Shown piece after piece: positions 14,305-16,589 of a stretch of 16,589 nucleotides of DNA. How positions within the stretch are numbered: position 1 is the first letter of the stretch; each line of letters starts with the position of its first letter. The stretch is taken from assembly GCA_002320815.1 (NCBI GenBank), contig DCLA01000103.1, positions 5,809 to 22,397 of the forward strand, given 5' to 3'. The notes beneath the pieces were generated by a model, which saw only the letters and a program-made list of their open reading frames with translations, did not search any database and was not told the DNA's origin. The DNA is from Myxococcales bacterium UBA1660 (GTDB taxonomy: Bacteria; Myxococcota_A; Polyangia; Polyangiales; Houyiibacteriaceae). Made by a program: the position numbers and the translations under genes.

Positions 14305-16589
14305 TCAATCCAGCGTCGCCGCGACCTCCTCGACCTCGAAGCACTCGATGACGTCGCCTTCCTTGAGGTCGTTGTAGCCCTCGAGGCCGATACCGCACTC
14401 CATGCCGGCCGGGACCTCGGGCACGTTCTCCTTGAAGCGACGGAGCGAGCCCAGCTTGCCCGTCCAGATGATCACGCCCTCGCGGACGAGACGCAGCCGG
14501 CCGGAGCGCAGGATCTTGCCGTCGGTGACCATGCAGCCAGCGATGGTGCCGATCTTGGGGATGCCGAAGGTCTCGCGGACCTCGGCCTGACCGACGTCCT
14601 TCTCGACCAGCTTGGGGGCGAGGAGACCGGCCATGGCGGCCTTCACGTCGTTGAGCGCCTCGTAGATGACGTTGTAGGAGCGGATGTCGACCCCCTCCTT
14701 CTTCGCCATCGAGTTCGCCTTGCCCATCGGGCGGGTGTTGAAGCCGATGATGATGCCGTCCGAGGCGCTCGCCAGCATGACGTCGCGCTCGGTGATGCCA
14801 CCGACGCCGCCATGGATGACGCTGACCCGGACCTTCTCGGTCGAGAGCTCTTCGAGGCTCTTGTTGAGCGCCTCGAGGGAGCCGTGCACGTCGGTCTTCA
14901 CCACGAGCTTGAGCTCGTGCTGATCGCCGCTCTGCATCATCGCCTGAATCTGCTCCAGGGTCCGCGGGGCAGCGACCTTCGGGGTCTTGGCCTTCTCGCG
15001 GTTGCCCTCGGCGACTTCCTGAGCCTTCTTGGCGTCGGTGACCTTGTAGAGCTTGTCACCGGCCTCCGGCATCTGGTCGAGACCGAGGACCTCGACGGGC
15101 GTCGCCGGCCCGGCGACCTTGACGCTCTTGCCTCGGTCGTCGGTCATGGCGCGCACGCGGCCCCAGGCGGTGCCGGCGACGACGTAGTCGCCGGCCTCCA
15201 GGGAGCCGTCGCGGACGAGCACGTTGGCGACCACACCACGGCCCCGGTCGAGCTTGGCTTCGAGGACGACGCCCTCGGCCGGGATCTCCGGGTTCGCGGA
15301 GAGCTCGAGGACCTCGGCGGTGAGCAGGACGCTCTCCAGGAGGGTCTCGATGCCCTGGCCGGTGATGGCGCTGGTCGGGACGTAGATGCTCTCGCCGCCC
15401 CAGTCCTCGGGGGTGAGCCCGAGAGCGGCGAGCTCGTTCATGACCTTGTCCGGCTGGGCGTCCGGACGGTCCATCTTGTTGACCGCGATGATGATGGGCA
15501 CGCCGGCAGCCTGCGAGTGGCTCACGGCCTCTCGCGTCTGGGGCATGACGCCATCGTCGGCGGCGGTCACGAGGATGACGACGTCGGTCGCCTGCGCACC
15601 GCGGGCGCGCATCTCGGTGAAGGCCTGGTGACCCGGCGTGTCGAGGAAGACGACGGTGCCGCGCTCGGTGTTCACGCGGAACGCCGAGATGTGCTGGGTG
15701 ATGCCACCGGCCTCGCCCTCGGCGACGTTCTCCTGCCGGATCTTGTCCAACAGCGAGGTCTTACCGTGGTCGACGTGGCCCATGATGGTGACGATGGGCG
15801 GCCGCGTGATGCGGTCTTCCTCGAGGTTCTCGAAGTCACCGCGGGCGTCGCCCACGATTTCCTCCTGGGAGCGCGCGACGTTCTCGACCTCGTAGTTGAA
15901 CTCGTCGGCGATGATCGCCGCCGTGTCCGCGTCGAGGGTGCTGTTGATGTGGACACCCTGCACACCCATCTGCATCAGCTTCATCAGCAGATCGGTGGCC
16001 TTGAGGCTCATCTGCTGGGCGAGCTGCTGCAGCTGGATCTGATCCTCGATCCGAATCTTGCGCTTGTGCGCGCTCGGCACCGTGATCTCGGTCTGCTTCG
16101 GCTTCCGCGAGGGATCCCGACGCCGACGCTGGGGACGACCCTGGGGGCGGCCCGTGGGCCCGATGGAGGCGCGACCGCGAATCTCGCGACGGCGGGGCGG
16201 CGGCCGGCTGGCCTGGTGCTCCGCGACGATGCGGCGACGGTCCTCTTCGGTGAGGCGAGCGCCCGCGCTGGGCGCCGACGCACCACCACGGCTCACGACA
16301 CCCGGAGGCAGCGGCGCGTGGTCGAAGCGCTCCGCGGGGGGCGGCGGCTCCGTGGGAGGCGGCGGCTTCGGCACGCGCTGGGCGGCCGGCGCGATCTTGG
16401 TCGAGACCTGCTCACGGATGAGCTGGCCGGCGCCCTCGGTCTCGGGGTCCGGCTTCGCCGCGGCCTTCTTCGGCTCCGGGGCCGGCTCCGGCTTCGCCTC
16501 GGCCTTCGCGGGCTCCGGCTCCGGGGTCGGCTCCGGCTTCGCCTCGGCCTTCGCGGGCTCCGGCTCCGGCTCCGGCTTCGCCTCGGCCT
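14305..16589 (-). CDS. infB: translation initiation factor IF-2 (5' end outside the window)
   Basis: This GTPase delivers initiator tRNA to the 30S subunit and promotes subunit joining. The gene is partial: the frame stays open to the right edge, and the GTG at 16374 is internal. The visible part holds, in order, a Lys/Ala/Pro/Glu repeat linker, a Pro-rich stretch, an Arg-rich segment (16080-16250), an IF2_N domain (RIEDQIQLQQLAQQMSLKATD and following, about 15860-16050), then the GTPase domain. G1 GHVDHGKT is near 15759-15782, G2 GGITQH follows, G3 DTPGH is at 15628-15642 and G4 NKMD at 15469-15480. Domains II-IV run to the stop at 14305. It is the first visible gene of the infB-ylxP-rbfA-nrnA-truB cluster; nusA and rimP would be expected upstream, outside the window. 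Confidence 0.97.
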   Translation of the reverse strand, partial: AEAKPEPEPEPAKAEAKPEPTPEPEPAKAEAKPEPAPEPKKAAAKPDPETEGAGQLIREQVSTKIAPAAQRVPKPPPPTEPPPPAERFDHAPLPPGVVSRGGASAPSAGARLTEEDRRRIVAEHQASRPPPRRREIRGRASIGPTGRPQGRPQRRRRDPSRKPKQTEITVPSAHKRKIRIEDQIQLQQLAQQMSLKATDLLMKLMQMGVQGVHINSTLDADTAAIIADEFNYEVENVARSQEEIVGDARGDFENLEEDRITRPPIVTIMGHVDHGKTSLLDKIRQENVAEGEAGGITQHISAFRVNTERGTVVFLDTPGHQAFTEMRARGAQATDVVILVTAADDGVMPQTREAVSHSQAAGVPIIIAVNKMDRPDAQPDKVMNELAALGLTPEDWGGESIYVPTSAITGQGIETLLESVLLTAEVLELSANPEIPAEGVVLEAKLDRGRGVVANVLVRDGSLEAGDYVVAGTAWGRVRAMTDDRGKSVKVAGPATPVEVLGLDQMPEAGDKLYKVTDAKKAQEVAEGNREKAKTPKVAAPRTLEQIQAMMQSGDQHELKLVVKTDVHGSLEALNKSLEELSTEKVRVSVIHGGVGGITERDVMLASASDGIIIGFNTRPMGKANSMAKKEGVDIRSYNVIYEALNDVKAAMAGLLAPKLVEKDVGQAEVRETFGIPKIGTIAGCMVTDGKILRSGRLRLVREGVIIWTGKLGSLRRFKENVPEVPAGMECGIGLEGYNDLKEGDVIECFEVEEVAATLD
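16465..16587 (-). repeat. in-frame tandem repeats in the IF-2 N-terminal linker
   Basis: Three in-frame units are seen: 39 bases (16549-16587, AEAKPEPEPEPAK), 45 bases (16504-16548, AEAKPEPTPEPEPAK) and 39 bases (16465-16503, AEAKPEPAPEPKK). A degenerate continuation reads AAAKPDPETEG. The DNA copies are nearly identical, so the array can slip; more copies may lie beyond the edge. Confidence 0.9.

Overview
The window is GC-rich, with G or C at most third codon positions, and reads as bacterial chromosome. Gene content and protein style point to Myxococcota (former Deltaproteobacteria), perhaps Polyangia or a Sandaracinus relative. The pointers are a Cys-rich lipoprotein with a Pro/Asp/Ala/Gly-rich linker, a TPR-AIM24 protein, Aur1-like and YbhN-like lipid enzymes, and a long IF-2 with a Lys/Ala/Pro/Glu repeat linker. 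The lineage is an inference, because there is no rRNA or marker phylogeny here.

Layout. (1) 50-2058, minus: a TPR-AIM24 protein followed by pgsA, with overlapping stop and start. (2) 2121-5038, plus: a one-helix membrane protein coupled to a YbhN/AglD-type flippase-like protein, then a PAP2/Aur1-like membrane enzyme, then a stand-alone acyl carrier protein. (3) 5064-5807, minus: a family 2 glycosyltransferase that resembles those of aryl-polyene-type clusters and converges on the ACP gene across a GC palindrome. (4) 5914-8616, minus: aconitase AcnA. It is divergent from (5) 8843-9349, plus: a small, very basic histone-H1-like protein. (6) 9454-9525, plus: tRNA-Cys(GCA) with a strong intrinsic terminator. 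(7) 9576-11647, minus: a Cys-rich lipoprotein gene coupled (TGATG) to an FAD oxidoreductase gene. (8) 11692-16589, minus: the classic translation/RNA cluster infB-ylxP-rbfA-nrnA-truB, with infB running off the right edge.

How the genes fit together. Region 8 is a compact operon for initiation, 30S maturation, nanoRNA/pAp turnover and tRNA modification; three of its four junctions overlap or nearly touch. Regions 1-3 have a membrane-lipid theme: PgsA makes phosphatidylglycerol phosphate, and the YbhN-like, Aur1-like, ACP and GT2 genes are plausible parts of a polar-lipid or lipid-linked glycan or polyene pathway. Regions 4-6 are housekeeping apart from the histone-like protein. The least explained parts are the Cys-repeat lipoprotein/FAD enzyme pair, the ACP/GT2/Aur1-like lipid neighbourhood and the histone-like gene. 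No CRISPR array, insertion sequence, integrase or phage gene was seen, and no gene-free stretch exceeds 300 bases.
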